Positions 26,402 to 35,715 of a DNA stretch of 64,000 nt are shown piece after piece; positions within the stretch are counted from its first letter, which is position 1; every line of letters starts with the position of its first letter. Both the position numbers and the translations under genes were made by a program. The stretch is from Flavobacterium sp. CF108. GTDB lineage: Bacteria > Bacteroidota > Bacteroidia > Flavobacteriales > Flavobacteriaceae. The stretch covers positions 744,001 to 808,000 of the forward strand of contig NZ_FQWW01000001.1 in assembly GCF_900129795.1 (NCBI RefSeq), in the 5' to 3' direction. Under the pieces are notes generated by a model that searched no databases, was not told the DNA's origin, and was given only the letters and a program-made list of their open reading frames with translations.

Positions 26402-26432
26402 GTGTACACTTTTGAAGAAATAGTGTACACTG
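26402..26432. promoter_or_regulatory. Candidate HTCS operator: two AGTGTACACT palindromes
   Basis: Two identical 10-bp palindromes AGTGTACACT at 26402-26411 and 26423-26432. Starts are 21 bp apart, two helical turns, the spacing used by AraC-family half-sites in direct repeat. They lie 136 bp before susC and just after the HTCS gene, which ends in an AraC-type domain. A weaker match, AGTGTATCAT, lies at 22021-22030 upstream of the HTCS gene. Confidence 0.6.
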
Positions 26433-26520
26433 TTTCTTGTATGTACCAGCTAATTTTATAAACGATAATTAATTCAATCGTTATCGTAAAACTTTATAAT
26501 ACATCTAACCCTTTTAAACC

Positions 26521-26571
26521 ATGAAAAAAAACACTCCAACCAGTAAACCAATTAACACTTCCTTATCATGA
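26521..26571 (+). other. Leader ORF overlapping the susC start (ATGA)
   Basis: ATG at 26521 opens a 16-codon frame starting MKKNTPTS and ending at TGA 26569-26571. That stop overlaps the first susC ATG (26568) in the ATGA arrangement typical of coupled translation. Length and composition give no hint of function. Confidence 0.35.
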
Positions 26572-29500
26572 TGAAAAAATATATTTATAAGTTATTCCTA
26601 TTTGGAATAATGATGGTGGGAAGCATTATGAATGCTCAAACCGTAAAAGGTGTAGTTTCTGATGTTGATGGCCCAATGCCGCAAGCCAATATCAATGTAA
26701 AAGGAACTTCTACTTATGCCATAACCGATTTTGATGGTAATTATATCATTAATGCAGGCACTGACGCTGTCCTGATTTTTAGCTATGTAGGATATCAAAC
26801 CCAGGAAGTAGCCGTATCTGGCAGAAAAGAAATAAATGTTAGACTAATAGCAGATTCTAATGCCTTAAATGAGGTTGTTATTGTAGGATATACAAGTGAA
26901 AAAAAGTCGTCCATAACTGGTGCAGTCGCAACTATAGATATGGGCGAATTATCTAAAACAAAAGTAGCCGATGTTGGGCAGGCATTACAAGGGCAAGTTG
27001 CCGGTGTTTCTGTTTCGGCTAATACTGGTGCTCCCGGCGACGGACTTAAAATACGTATTAGAGGGGAAGGAACATTGGGTAACAACGAAGTACTTTATGT
27101 TGTAGACGGTGTGGCAACCCGCGATATTTCATTCCTGAACATGTCTGATGTAAAATCGATGACCGTATTAAAAGATGCTGCAGCAACTGCCATATATGGA
27201 TCCAGATCTTCGGGCGGGGTTGTTATTCTTACTACCAAAAGCGGTGCAAAAGGAAAAGCAAATATTGATGTAGACTATTTTGGAGGAACTAGTTATGCCA
27301 CTAACCTTCCAAAAATGCTAAATGCAGACCAGTATTTGACTGTAATGGATCAGGCTTGGCATAATTCTAACAATAATCCTGCAAATGCCATAAGCCCTTA
27401 TCAAACCGATAGAACTAACGGACAGGTTAATGGTATTCCGTTATCAAACACAAACTGGTTAAACGAATTATTTGGTGCAGGAAGAACAGACAATTTCCAG
27501 ATTTCGGCCAGCGGAGGTACTGATAAAACACAATATTTAATTTCCGGTGGTTATTTTGGACAAAATGGTATTGTCGTGGGAGATAAAGATACTTACAGAC
27601 GTATCAATTTTAGAGCAAATATTAATACTGAAATTACAGAACGCCTTAAAGTGGGTACAAACTTTCAGATTACAAGCAGCAGGCAGGATAAAATGTCTTC
27701 TAGCGGAGATGCTCCGGGAGTAATTAGACATGCTTTATTGCGTCCTTCTGTTTTAGGAGTTTATAAAGATGTAAACGATCCAACGTATAAAGCAAATGAT
27801 CCTTATACTGATTTGCCATTCTATTTAAATAATAATCCTAATGGCGGATGGAGCCGTAATTATGAGCTGACTTCTAACCCAATTGCGATAGTTAATTTTA
27901 CAGATGATGTGCGATCTGCTTTTAAAACTTTTGGAAATGTATATGCCGAATATGCTTTTCTGGCAGATAAATCATTAAAATTCAGAAGTAATTTTGGTGC
28001 CGAAATCACTTTCGATCACAATAAAGCCTTTGGAGAAAATTATGGCGATGATAATGACAACGACCCAAATGAATTATATCCGGGTCAAGGCAGACAAAAC
28101 AGGCCTTCGAGCTTAAACGAAAACAGAGGCGAAGCCACAACTTTTACCTTTACCAATACGTTAAACTATACTAAAACCCTTGCAGAAAAACACAGTATCA
28201 ATGCATTATTAGGAGAAGAAACAGTTAGTTACGACCAATCTGCAGTTGGCGGAAGCAGAACAAATTATAATAATACAACTGATCCTTTCCGTTATTTGGA
28301 TTTCGGAAGCGATGTAAATAAAAACAGTTCAGGATCTGCACAAAGCTGGAGCCTTATTTCCTTTTTTGCTTCTGCAAATTATGCATACGATAATAAATAT
28401 TTAGTTTCAGGTACAATAAGAGCCGATGGTTCTTCACGTTTTGGACCTAATAATAAATGGGGTTATTTCCCTTCGGTTTCTGGAGGATGGGTTATGTCCA
28501 GAGAAAAATTCATGGAAAATGCAAAATGGGTTTCTAACCTAAAATGGAGAGCGAGCTGGGGACAATCCGGAAATCAGGAAATCCCTAATAATGCTTATGA
28601 AACTCTTGTTACCGAAACTGGCGGAATCATAAATGTGGTGCGTTACGGTAATCCTGACCTAAAATGGGAAACGACTACGCAAACCAACTTTGGTCTTGAT
28701 TTAGGTGTATTAGATAATAAACTGACTTTCTCTGTCGATTATTTTGATAAAACAACCAATGATATTTTACTAGCCGTAGGACTTCCGTCTGCAACAGTTG
28801 GTCAAATCAATAAAACCTACGTTAATGCCGGTGTTGTAACCAATAAAGGTTTTGAATTTGGAGCTAACTTTCAAAACAATGACCACGAATTTAAATACGG
28901 AATCAACGGAAACATTGCGACTTTAAAAAACAATGTAGAACAATTACAGCAATATGTTTCAGAAATTAATGATGATAAAACGCATACCAAAACTGTAGTT
29001 GGGCAGCCAATTAGTTCTTATTACGGATTAAAATTTGATGGAATTTATCAAAATCAGGCAGAAATAGATGCTGCTTTATACTCCAATTCAAACGGTGCAA
29101 AACCCGGTGATATTAAGTTTAAAGACTTAAATGGAGACGGACAGATTAATGCGAATGACAGAACGTTTATAGGAAGTTCAATCCCGAAAATAACTTACGG
29201 ATTTTCATTTAATGCCGAATATAAAAGATTTGACATGTCATTTCTTTTCCAAGGCGTTTCGGGTGTAGATCGTTACAATGATTTAAAACAAATTTTAGAT
29301 TACGACAGCCGTCCGTTTAATTCTACCACTTCAGTATTAAACGCATGGAATGGCGAAGGAACAAGCAACACAATTCCTCGTAATACGCTAAATGACAATG
29401 GCGGAAGTCAGGTTTCAAGTGTTTTTGTAGAAAATGCTTCTTATTTGCGATTAAAAAATCTTGAGATTGGATATACGTTCAATCCTAAAATAATTGGCGA

Positions 29501-29648
29501 CACGTATTTAAGAATGTATGTATCAGGACAAAACTTATTGACTTTTACGAAATATACTGGTTTAGATCCAGAATCGACTTCTTTTATAGATCAGGGTACT
29601 TATCCTCAATCTAGTACAATTCTAATAGGTCTAAAATTTAAAATTTAA
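26568..29648 (+). CDS. SusC/RagA-family TonB-dependent outer-membrane receptor
   Basis: Outer-membrane barrel that imports oligosaccharides with its SusD partner. 1026 residues: signal peptide ending MNAQ, carboxypeptidase-regulatory-like domain (about 25-95, VKGVVSDVDGP, FSYVGYQ), TonB-box region NEVVIVGY, plug domain with IRIRGEGTL-like text and VLYVVDGVATRDI, then the beta barrel ending LIGLKFKI. Two adjacent ATGs (26568, 26571) could both serve. First gene of the locus after the regulator; susD begins 10 bases after it. Confidence 0.96.
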   Translation: MMKKYIYKLFLFGIMMVGSIMNAQTVKGVVSDVDGPMPQANINVKGTSTYAITDFDGNYIINAGTDAVLIFSYVGYQTQEVAVSGRKEINVRLIADSNALNEVVIVGYTSEKKSSITGAVATIDMGELSKTKVADVGQALQGQVAGVSVSANTGAPGDGLKIRIRGEGTLGNNEVLYVVDGVATRDISFLNMSDVKSMTVLKDAAATAIYGSRSSGGVVILTTKSGAKGKANIDVDYFGGTSYATNLPKMLNADQYLTVMDQAWHNSNNNPANAISPYQTDRTNGQVNGIPLSNTNWLNELFGAGRTDNFQISASGGTDKTQYLISGGYFGQNGIVVGDKDTYRRINFRANINTEITERLKVGTNFQITSSRQDKMSSSGDAPGVIRHALLRPSVLGVYKDVNDPTYKANDPYTDLPFYLNNNPNGGWSRNYELTSNPIAIVNFTDDVRSAFKTFGNVYAEYAFLADKSLKFRSNFGAEITFDHNKAFGENYGDDNDNDPNELYPGQGRQNRPSSLNENRGEATTFTFTNTLNYTKTLAEKHSINALLGEETVSYDQSAVGGSRTNYNNTTDPFRYLDFGSDVNKNSSGSAQSWSLISFFASANYAYDNKYLVSGTIRADGSSRFGPNNKWGYFPSVSGGWVMSREKFMENAKWVSNLKWRASWGQSGNQEIPNNAYETLVTETGGIINVVRYGNPDLKWETTTQTNFGLDLGVLDNKLTFSVDYFDKTTNDILLAVGLPSATVGQINKTYVNAGVVTNKGFEFGANFQNNDHEFKYGINGNIATLKNNVEQLQQYVSEINDDKTHTKTVVGQPISSYYGLKFDGIYQNQAEIDAALYSNSNGAKPGDIKFKDLNGDGQINANDRTFIGSSIPKITYGFSFNAEYKRFDMSFLFQGVSGVDRYNDLKQILDYDSRPFNSTTSVLNAWNGEGTSNTIPRNTLNDNGGSQVSSVFVENASYLRLKNLEIGYTFNPKIIGDTYLRMYVSGQNLLTFTKYTGLDPESTSFIDQGTYPQSSTILIGLKFKI

Positions 29649-29658
29649 TAATCGAACC

Positions 29659-31206
29659 ATGAAATATAAATATATAACAGTAATCCTTATTGCACTTGCC
29701 TTAACAAGCTGCGAAGATGAACTTACTACAGATCCCATCGGAGCGCAAACTCAGGAACAAGCCAATTCTAAACCAACATTAGCCTCTGTAGAAAGCTCTG
29801 TAACTTCTTCTTATGATATGTTATCCAATAGATTAAATCAGCTTGCTGAATGGGATTGGAACGGAGGTTTGGTATTTCAAAATGATATTATTATTGATGA
29901 TATCGCTTCTGATGATATGGAAAAGAAATGGTCTCCAGACGGTGATCAATCGTGGATGGATGAAATCAATAATTTTACTTTTACTTCGACAAATGGCGGT
30001 CCAAACGGATTGTGGAAATACAATTATGAAGGTATCAAAAGAACTAATATTGCATTGAATTTTCTATTAAATCCGGATATTGAATCGCTTACCGGAATTT
30101 CAACCCAAAGAAAAAACCAATTATTGGGCGAAGCTTATTTTTTACGCTCGTATTATTACTTTTCATTGGTAACAAATTTTGGCGATGTGCCTTTAATTCT
30201 GTCTCCTATAAAAACATATCAGGAAGCTTTTGATAAAGCCGTAAGAGCGCCAAAAGAAACGGTATGGAGCCAGATTAAAACCGATTTGGAAACAGCAAAA
30301 GGACTTTTACCGAACACAAAATATTCTTCAAGTACAGAAAAATGGAGAGTTTCAAAAGGAGCCGTTATTGCACTTTTGGCTAAAACAGCACTCTATAATA
30401 AAGATTGGGCGGGTGTAACTACTTTAGTATCAGAATTAGAAACAACAGGTTTTTATAGCCTTGATGCGAATTATTTTGATAACTTTAATATGAACAAGGA
30501 ATATGCAGACAATGAAGTGATTTTCTCTTATAACCATGTTAAGCAAGCAGATCCGAGAAAAGGAAACGGAATTTGCGCACCTCTTGGATGGGGATTTTTT
30601 GCTCCAAGCACTGATTTCTTAGCTTCATTTGAGCCTAATGACCCTAGAAAATTATATACCGTAAATGCTCCTGAACAATGGGTTAATAAACTTTTAGGAA
30701 CTACAGACGGCGGAAACAAAGGCGATGATGACGCTCCAAACAATAAAGTTTTCATTCGCTATGCCGATGTTTTACTTTGGAAAGCAGAAGCATTGAATGA
30801 AACTGGCAATTATTCAGGTGCTATTGACATTATAAACCAAATTAGAGCAAGAGCCAGAAATACAGTTACAACTGTTACGGTTAGAGTTCAGGATCCGAAA
30901 TTTCCAGATGATCCGGGCAAAACAATTCCGGTAACTTCTGTTGGTCCTCCTCCGCCTGCAGGAACATTACCAGACAGGCCAAACTCTGGCGATAAAGCTG
31001 TTGTAAAAGCTTGGCTGATTGCTGAAAGAAGAGCTGAGTTAGGTTTTGAAAATCAAAGAATGCCCGATTTAAAAAGATGGGGAATTGCTAAAGAAGTAAT
31101 GACGGCGCACGGAAAAGTTTTCTTAGACAAACACATGCTGTATCCAATTCCGCAATCAGAAGTAGATGCCTCAGCAGGACTTTTAACTCAAAATCCTGGA
31201 TATTAG
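29659..31206 (+). CDS. SusD/RagB-family surface glycan-binding lipoprotein
   Basis: Binds the glycan at the cell surface and acts as the lid of the SusC barrel. 515 residues, lipobox LTSC (Cys19). The N-terminal SusD-like part holds NWLLNPD-like helices and GEAYFLRSYYYFSLV (about residues 156-170); the RagB part near the C-terminus holds IRARARN, LIAERRAELGFENQR and PDLKRW. Ends with the usual short aromatic tail (NPGY). Immediately after susC. Confidence 0.96.
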   Translation: MKYKYITVILIALALTSCEDELTTDPIGAQTQEQANSKPTLASVESSVTSSYDMLSNRLNQLAEWDWNGGLVFQNDIIIDDIASDDMEKKWSPDGDQSWMDEINNFTFTSTNGGPNGLWKYNYEGIKRTNIALNFLLNPDIESLTGISTQRKNQLLGEAYFLRSYYYFSLVTNFGDVPLILSPIKTYQEAFDKAVRAPKETVWSQIKTDLETAKGLLPNTKYSSSTEKWRVSKGAVIALLAKTALYNKDWAGVTTLVSELETTGFYSLDANYFDNFNMNKEYADNEVIFSYNHVKQADPRKGNGICAPLGWGFFAPSTDFLASFEPNDPRKLYTVNAPEQWVNKLLGTTDGGNKGDDDAPNNKVFIRYADVLLWKAEALNETGNYSGAIDIINQIRARARNTVTTVTVRVQDPKFPDDPGKTIPVTSVGPPPPAGTLPDRPNSGDKAVVKAWLIAERRAELGFENQRMPDLKRWGIAKEVMTAHGKVFLDKHMLYPIPQSEVDASAGLLTQNPGY

Positions 31207-31220
31207 GACAAATCTATTTC

Positions 31221-31365
31221 CAATTTTTAATTGCCTCCAGCTTTAGCTGGAGGCAATTAAAAATTGATAATAAATTCGGCTTTAGCCAAAATAATTAAGT
31301 GTTTTTGGCCAAAGCCTAATTCTCATTTCCTTTTTAGATCTCCAGCTAAAACTAGAGACAGTTAA
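31221..31365. repeat. Tripartite palindromic repeat, copy 2
   Basis: A 16-bp perfect hairpin TTAATTGCCTCCAGCT (31227-31242) / 31245-31260 with only TT between the arms; an imperfect hairpin ATTCGGCTTTAGCCAAAA to TTTTGGCCAAAGCCTAAT (31273-31320); and CTCCAGCTAAAACTAGAG (31340-31357). Same order of three units as at 8259-8405. It lies between susD and the GH130 gene and may weaken or end transcription there. Confidence 0.85.
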
Positions 31366-31384
31366 AAAAGATAAAACTAAAAAT

Positions 31385-32443
31385 ATGAAAGATATAGCGA
31401 AACGTTTTGCAGATAATCCATTATTATCACCTGCAGACATCCCAGCAAGCAGAGAAGGACTAGAAATTACATGTTTATTAAATCCGGGAGTATTTCAATA
31501 TGAAAATAAAACCTGGCTGGTAGTACGCGTTGCCGAAAGACCGAAACAAAAGGATAACATTATTTCTTTTCCCATATTGACAGAAACCGGTTCTATTCAA
31601 ATTATTGAAATAGCAAAAAATGATCCTGAATTAATCGCGACAGATGCCAGAGTAATCAACTACAAAGGAGTTGATTATTTGACAACATTATCCCATCTGC
31701 GCTTATTATGCAGTGAAGACGGACATAATTTTTATGAACCCGAAAATTATCCGTCACTTGTTGGAGAAGGTATGTTAGAAACTTTTGGTATAGAAGACTG
31801 CCGCGTTGCCGAAATCGAAGGAACGTATTACCTAACCTTCACTTCAGTATCAGACAACGGTGTTGGTGTTGGTTTACGTACCACAACCGATTGGAAAAAC
31901 TTCACCAAACACGGTATGATATTACCCGCTCATAATAAAGACTGCGCCATTTTTGAAGAAAAAATAAACGGATTATTTTATGCTTTACACCGCCCAAGCA
32001 GTGTCGATATTGGCGGTAATTATATCTGGATCGCCTCATCTCCTGACGGGATTCACTGGGGAAATCACCAATGTATCATAAAAACAAGAAAAGGACTTTG
32101 GGACAGTAAAAGAGTTGGTGCCGGAGCTGCTCCAATAAAAACAGATAAAGGATGGCTGGAAATTTATCATGGAGCTAATGAAAATCATCAATATTGTCTG
32201 GGTGCTTTTTTAATGGATTTAAATGATCCTTCAAAAGTAATTGCAAGAACCATAGAGCCCATTATGGTTCCTACTACAGAGTATGAATTAAGCGGATTTT
32301 TTGGAAACGTAGTATTCACAAACGGTCATATTGTAGAACCTGACGGAGATACACTTACCATGTATTATGGCGCATCAGATGAATTTGTGTGCGGTGCTCA
32401 ATTTTCGATTAAAGAAATCCTTTTACTTTTAAAAAATAGCTAA
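31385..32443 (+). CDS. Glycoside hydrolase family 130 enzyme
   Basis: 352 residues with a five-bladed propeller pattern. GH130 members mostly act on beta-mannosides, many as phosphorylases. Visible: NPLLSPADIP at the N-terminus, the catalytic-Asp region GIEDCRVAEIEGTYYL (Cys where many members have Pro), ALHRPSS, ASSPDGIHWG, and GWLEIYHGA. No signal peptide, so cytoplasmic; this fits a phosphorylase acting after MFS import. Its stop overlaps the MFS start (TAATG). Specificity cannot be settled by eye. Confidence 0.88.
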   Translation: MKDIAKRFADNPLLSPADIPASREGLEITCLLNPGVFQYENKTWLVVRVAERPKQKDNIISFPILTETGSIQIIEIAKNDPELIATDARVINYKGVDYLTTLSHLRLLCSEDGHNFYEPENYPSLVGEGMLETFGIEDCRVAEIEGTYYLTFTSVSDNGVGVGLRTTTDWKNFTKHGMILPAHNKDCAIFEEKINGLFYALHRPSSVDIGGNYIWIASSPDGIHWGNHQCIIKTRKGLWDSKRVGAGAAPIKTDKGWLEIYHGANENHQYCLGAFLMDLNDPSKVIARTIEPIMVPTTEYELSGFFGNVVFTNGHIVEPDGDTLTMYYGASDEFVCGAQFSIKEILLLLKNS

Positions 32444-33729
32444 TGTTTAAAAAACTTATATCAGAAATTGATCATTTTAAAAGTCAGACCCATAATTTTC
32501 GTATTCTTATTTTCACCAACTTAGTCTACGCATTAGTATTGCCGGTTATCGATATATTTGTTGCCGCTTATATTATGCGAAACTCCAATGACACTTCAAA
32601 AGTGGTCATATATCAATTGGCAATTTATACCGGGATTCCGCTTACGTTTTTATTAAATGGATTTTTGCTGAAACATATCAATATCAAAAAATTATATTCA
32701 ATCGGAATGATGCTCAGCGGCGTTTCGATGATTATTATGATGTCCTTAAAAACACTCGATTTAATCGGAATTGGTGTTGCCGGGATTACTATGGGACTTT
32801 CATTTGGCTTGTATTGGTCAAATCGCGATTATCTGGCTTTGTCCATAACAAATGACAACAATCGAAATTATTATTACGGATTAGAAACCTTTATTTATAC
32901 CATAATTGCCATTGCAATACCTGCAGCGATTGGTTTGTTTATTCAGTCAAAAATAGGCGAAGATCAAAAACATCAGGCTTATGAAATTATTACCGCTGTT
33001 GTTTTTTTAATTACCATTATTGCTTCAATCGTTTGTTATAGAGGTAAATTTATAAATCCTGTACAAAAGCAATATATCTTTTTCAAATTTCATCCGCTTT
33101 GGTACAAACTGTTATCGCTGGCAGCATTCAAAGGTTTGGCACAAGGGTTTTTAGTTACCGCTCCTGCCATGCTTATTTTTAAAATATTGGGTGAAGAAGG
33201 CGCATTAGGAAAAGCACAGTCCATTGGAGCTGTTTTAGCCGCAATTATAATTTATTTCATTGGTCGTTTTTCTAAACCATCAGACAGGATCAAAACCTTT
33301 TCTGTTGGATTAATTTTATTTGCTTTAGGTGCATGTTTAAATGGTTTCTTATTTAACAAAATGGGCGTAATAATCTTTTTATTATTACTGCTTATAGCAA
33401 AACCTTTAATGGATTTAGCCTACTTCCCTATTCAGTTAAAAGTCATCGACATTGTTTCCAGAATCGAAAAAAGAGGCGAGTTTGCCTATATCTTAAACCA
33501 TGAAGCTGGTTTATATCTTGGAAGACTTTTAGGCGCTGGAACTTTCTTAACCTTGTATTTTGTTGTATCTGAAGATATTGCTTTAAGATATGCCATTGGT
33601 ATTATCGCACTATTGCAATTATGCTCCATTTACATCAGCAAAAAAATCATCAAACAAGGTCTGGAGCTTTCGCCAGAGGAAGAAACAGAACCTAAAGTAT
33701 TAGAAGAAGCAGCGGCAAGACTGCTTTAA
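32443..33729 (+). CDS. Major facilitator superfamily transporter
   Basis: 428 residues with about 12 hydrophobic segments and a cytoplasmic N-terminus. Typical MFS texts are AGITMGLSFGLYWSNRDY in helix 4 and a Gly-rich repeat in the second half. The C-terminal tail is acidic (SPEEETEPKVLEE). Joined to GH130 by a one-base overlap, so it most likely carries the oligosaccharide or its product across the inner membrane for GH130. Confidence 0.9.
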   Translation: MFKKLISEIDHFKSQTHNFRILIFTNLVYALVLPVIDIFVAAYIMRNSNDTSKVVIYQLAIYTGIPLTFLLNGFLLKHINIKKLYSIGMMLSGVSMIIMMSLKTLDLIGIGVAGITMGLSFGLYWSNRDYLALSITNDNNRNYYYGLETFIYTIIAIAIPAAIGLFIQSKIGEDQKHQAYEIITAVVFLITIIASIVCYRGKFINPVQKQYIFFKFHPLWYKLLSLAAFKGLAQGFLVTAPAMLIFKILGEEGALGKAQSIGAVLAAIIIYFIGRFSKPSDRIKTFSVGLILFALGACLNGFLFNKMGVIIFLLLLLIAKPLMDLAYFPIQLKVIDIVSRIEKRGEFAYILNHEAGLYLGRLLGAGTFLTLYFVVSEDIALRYAIGIIALLQLCSIYISKKIIKQGLELSPEEETEPKVLEEAAARLL

Positions 33730-33745
33730 ATTAAAAAAGAATAAA

Positions 33746-35467
33746 ATGAATACATTTATAAAAATAAGCACTTCATGTCTGCTAGTTTTAAGTTTAACTG
33801 CAGCCGCACAAGTAACGCAGCAAAAAATACCCCGCGTAGCACAAATGCCTGATTTACCGCAGCCATTAAAAATTATCGATTACAAAAAACTGGCTTTAGA
33901 TTTTGACAAAACAGTTTATGATTTTAATGCAAAAGGTAAATTTTGGCCAATGGTCTGGATGGATGACAGCAAAAAAAATTACCCGCAGACCGTTGTTGGA
34001 TTATATACTGCTGTTGCAGATGTACGACAAGGCCCGGATCACAATAAAGGAATGTTTCATGAAGCCCTTGCAACAATGGGCGCAACATTAGGAGCTACAT
34101 TAGTTGGTGTCGACAAAAACAACTCGCAAAACCTGAACTATGTTGGCATGTTGAAAAACTATTTCAACAAAGAAACCAACTGGAATATTATGATGAATAA
34201 TACCTGCCCTGAAGTTGCTTTACTGGGCGGAGGTTACGGCCGCGATTGGTGGTATGATGTATATCCAAATCTTTTGTTTTATGCCATTTATGATAAATAT
34301 CCTAATGAACCCGGTTTTACAGAAATCGCCAGAAGTATTGCAGACAAATTTTATGAAGCCGATGTAATTTTAAATGGCAATTACGAATACTCCTATTTTG
34401 ATTACAACAAAATGAAACCCATGACAAACCAAATTTGTGCCCAGCCAGACGCTGCAGCCGGACATGCATGGGTATTGTATATGGCTTATAAAAAATTTGG
34501 TGATGCCAAATACTTAAAAGGAGCTAAAAGTGCATTAGCAGCTTTAGAATCGCAATCTAAAAATCCAACTTATGAAGTTTTAATGCCTTTTGGAGCTTAT
34601 TTAGCGGCCAGAATTAATGCCGAAGAAGGTGCAAAATACGATACAAACAAAATGCTGGCTTGGACTTTTGACGGAACACCAATTTGTCGTGAAGGATGGG
34701 GTTCATTGGTAGGAAACTGGAATGGCATTGATATCTCAGGCGTTTTTGGAAGTACGGTAGATCACGGCGGATATGGCTTTTTAATGAATACTTATGACGC
34801 TGCATGGCCGCTTATACCAATGGTAAGATACGATCAATCCTATGCAACAGCAATCGGAAAATGGATGCTGAATGCTGCCAATGCTTCTCGTTTTTTCTAT
34901 CCGCAGTATATGCCTGATGAACATGAAACAATACCTGAATTGGCAGAAGTTTCAAAAGGCGTTATTGGTTATGAAGGCATCATAAAGCAATCTAGTTATA
35001 AAGAATATGAAAATCTAAAAGGCCCAGTAGCACAAGGCGACGGTCCCCTTTGGGTGCCTGGCGAAAACCCAAAAGAATCTCAATTTAGTGTATATGGAAG
35101 TGGTCACGTTGGTATTTTTGGAAGTATTATTCGTGAAACCAATGTTACCGGAATATTGCAATTAAATTTATTAGCAACCGATTTTTATAGCGATAAAGCC
35201 TATCCTTCTTATTTATACTACAATCCATATTCAGCAAGTAGAACAGTAACTGTAAAGGTTGAAAAAGGAGCTAAAGTAGATTTATACAATACCGTTTCGG
35301 GAAGTTTTGTAGCTAAGAATGTTTCTTCATCTGCAAAAATAAAAATGGATCCATTAAGTGCCGCTGTAATTGTACAAGTCCCTTCTGGTGGAAAAGTAAG
35401 TTATGAAGGTTCAAAGATGCTGGTTAATGATATTGTAGTAGATTATCAATATCAGCAAAAAAAGTAA
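33746..35467 (+). CDS. Secreted protein of unrecognised family in the polysaccharide locus
   Basis: 573 residues, type I signal peptide (ends LTAAAQ at about residue 22). Residues about 45-410 show repeated amphipathic helix pairs such as AGHAWVLYMAYKKFGDAKYL, and aromatic patches MVWMDDS, GGGYGRDWWYD, PICREGWGSLVGNW and YDAAWPLIPMVRYDQSYA, a texture typical of (alpha/alpha)6-toroid glycoside hydrolases or lyases. Residues about 485-570 are a beta-sandwich. Conserved-looking acidic residues sit in WMDDS, NNTCPE and MPDEHE. No known family is assigned. It follows the MFS gene by 16 bases, so it is part of the same operon and probably acts on the same glycan in the periplasm. Confidence 0.85.
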   Translation: MNTFIKISTSCLLVLSLTAAAQVTQQKIPRVAQMPDLPQPLKIIDYKKLALDFDKTVYDFNAKGKFWPMVWMDDSKKNYPQTVVGLYTAVADVRQGPDHNKGMFHEALATMGATLGATLVGVDKNNSQNLNYVGMLKNYFNKETNWNIMMNNTCPEVALLGGGYGRDWWYDVYPNLLFYAIYDKYPNEPGFTEIARSIADKFYEADVILNGNYEYSYFDYNKMKPMTNQICAQPDAAAGHAWVLYMAYKKFGDAKYLKGAKSALAALESQSKNPTYEVLMPFGAYLAARINAEEGAKYDTNKMLAWTFDGTPICREGWGSLVGNWNGIDISGVFGSTVDHGGYGFLMNTYDAAWPLIPMVRYDQSYATAIGKWMLNAANASRFFYPQYMPDEHETIPELAEVSKGVIGYEGIIKQSSYKEYENLKGPVAQGDGPLWVPGENPKESQFSVYGSGHVGIFGSIIRETNVTGILQLNLLATDFYSDKAYPSYLYYNPYSASRTVTVKVEKGAKVDLYNTVSGSFVAKNVSSSAKIKMDPLSAAVIVQVPSGGKVSYEGSKMLVNDIVVDYQYQQKK

Positions 35468-35490
35468 ATTATTAAGTTTTACGCATAGTT

Positions 35491-35590
35491 TGTCATTCCG
35501 AGGAACGAGGAATCGCACTCGGGATTCGACAAAGATTGGCGACATTCTTTACGGAGTTTCTCGTGCGATTCCTCGTTCCTCGGAATGACA
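35491..35590. repeat. Inverted repeat, 28-bp perfect arms (GAGGAACGA family)
   Basis: Arms 35491-35518 and 35563-35590 are exact reverse complements with a 44-base interval. Core ATTCCGAGGAACGAGGAATC. A diverged relative is at 3217-3296. Two more palindromes follow in the same gap: GTTCCGAAGGAAC (35642-35654) and GGATGGATT/AATCCATCC (35669-35688). Together they fill the gap before the GH13 gene. Confidence 0.9.
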
Positions 35591-35715
35591 AGATTGGGTA
35601 CAAATTATGGACTAAAATCCAGAATTTCATATAGATATAGAGTTCCGAAGGAACAAAACATATTGTAGGGATGGATTTTAATCCATCCTTCGCAATTATA
35701 ATCGACAATAATGCT

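Noticed and set aside
35671..35715. Longer start for the GH13 gene
   Set aside because: These codons come from the GGATGGATT/AATCCATCC palindrome, and the signal peptide begins at 35716.
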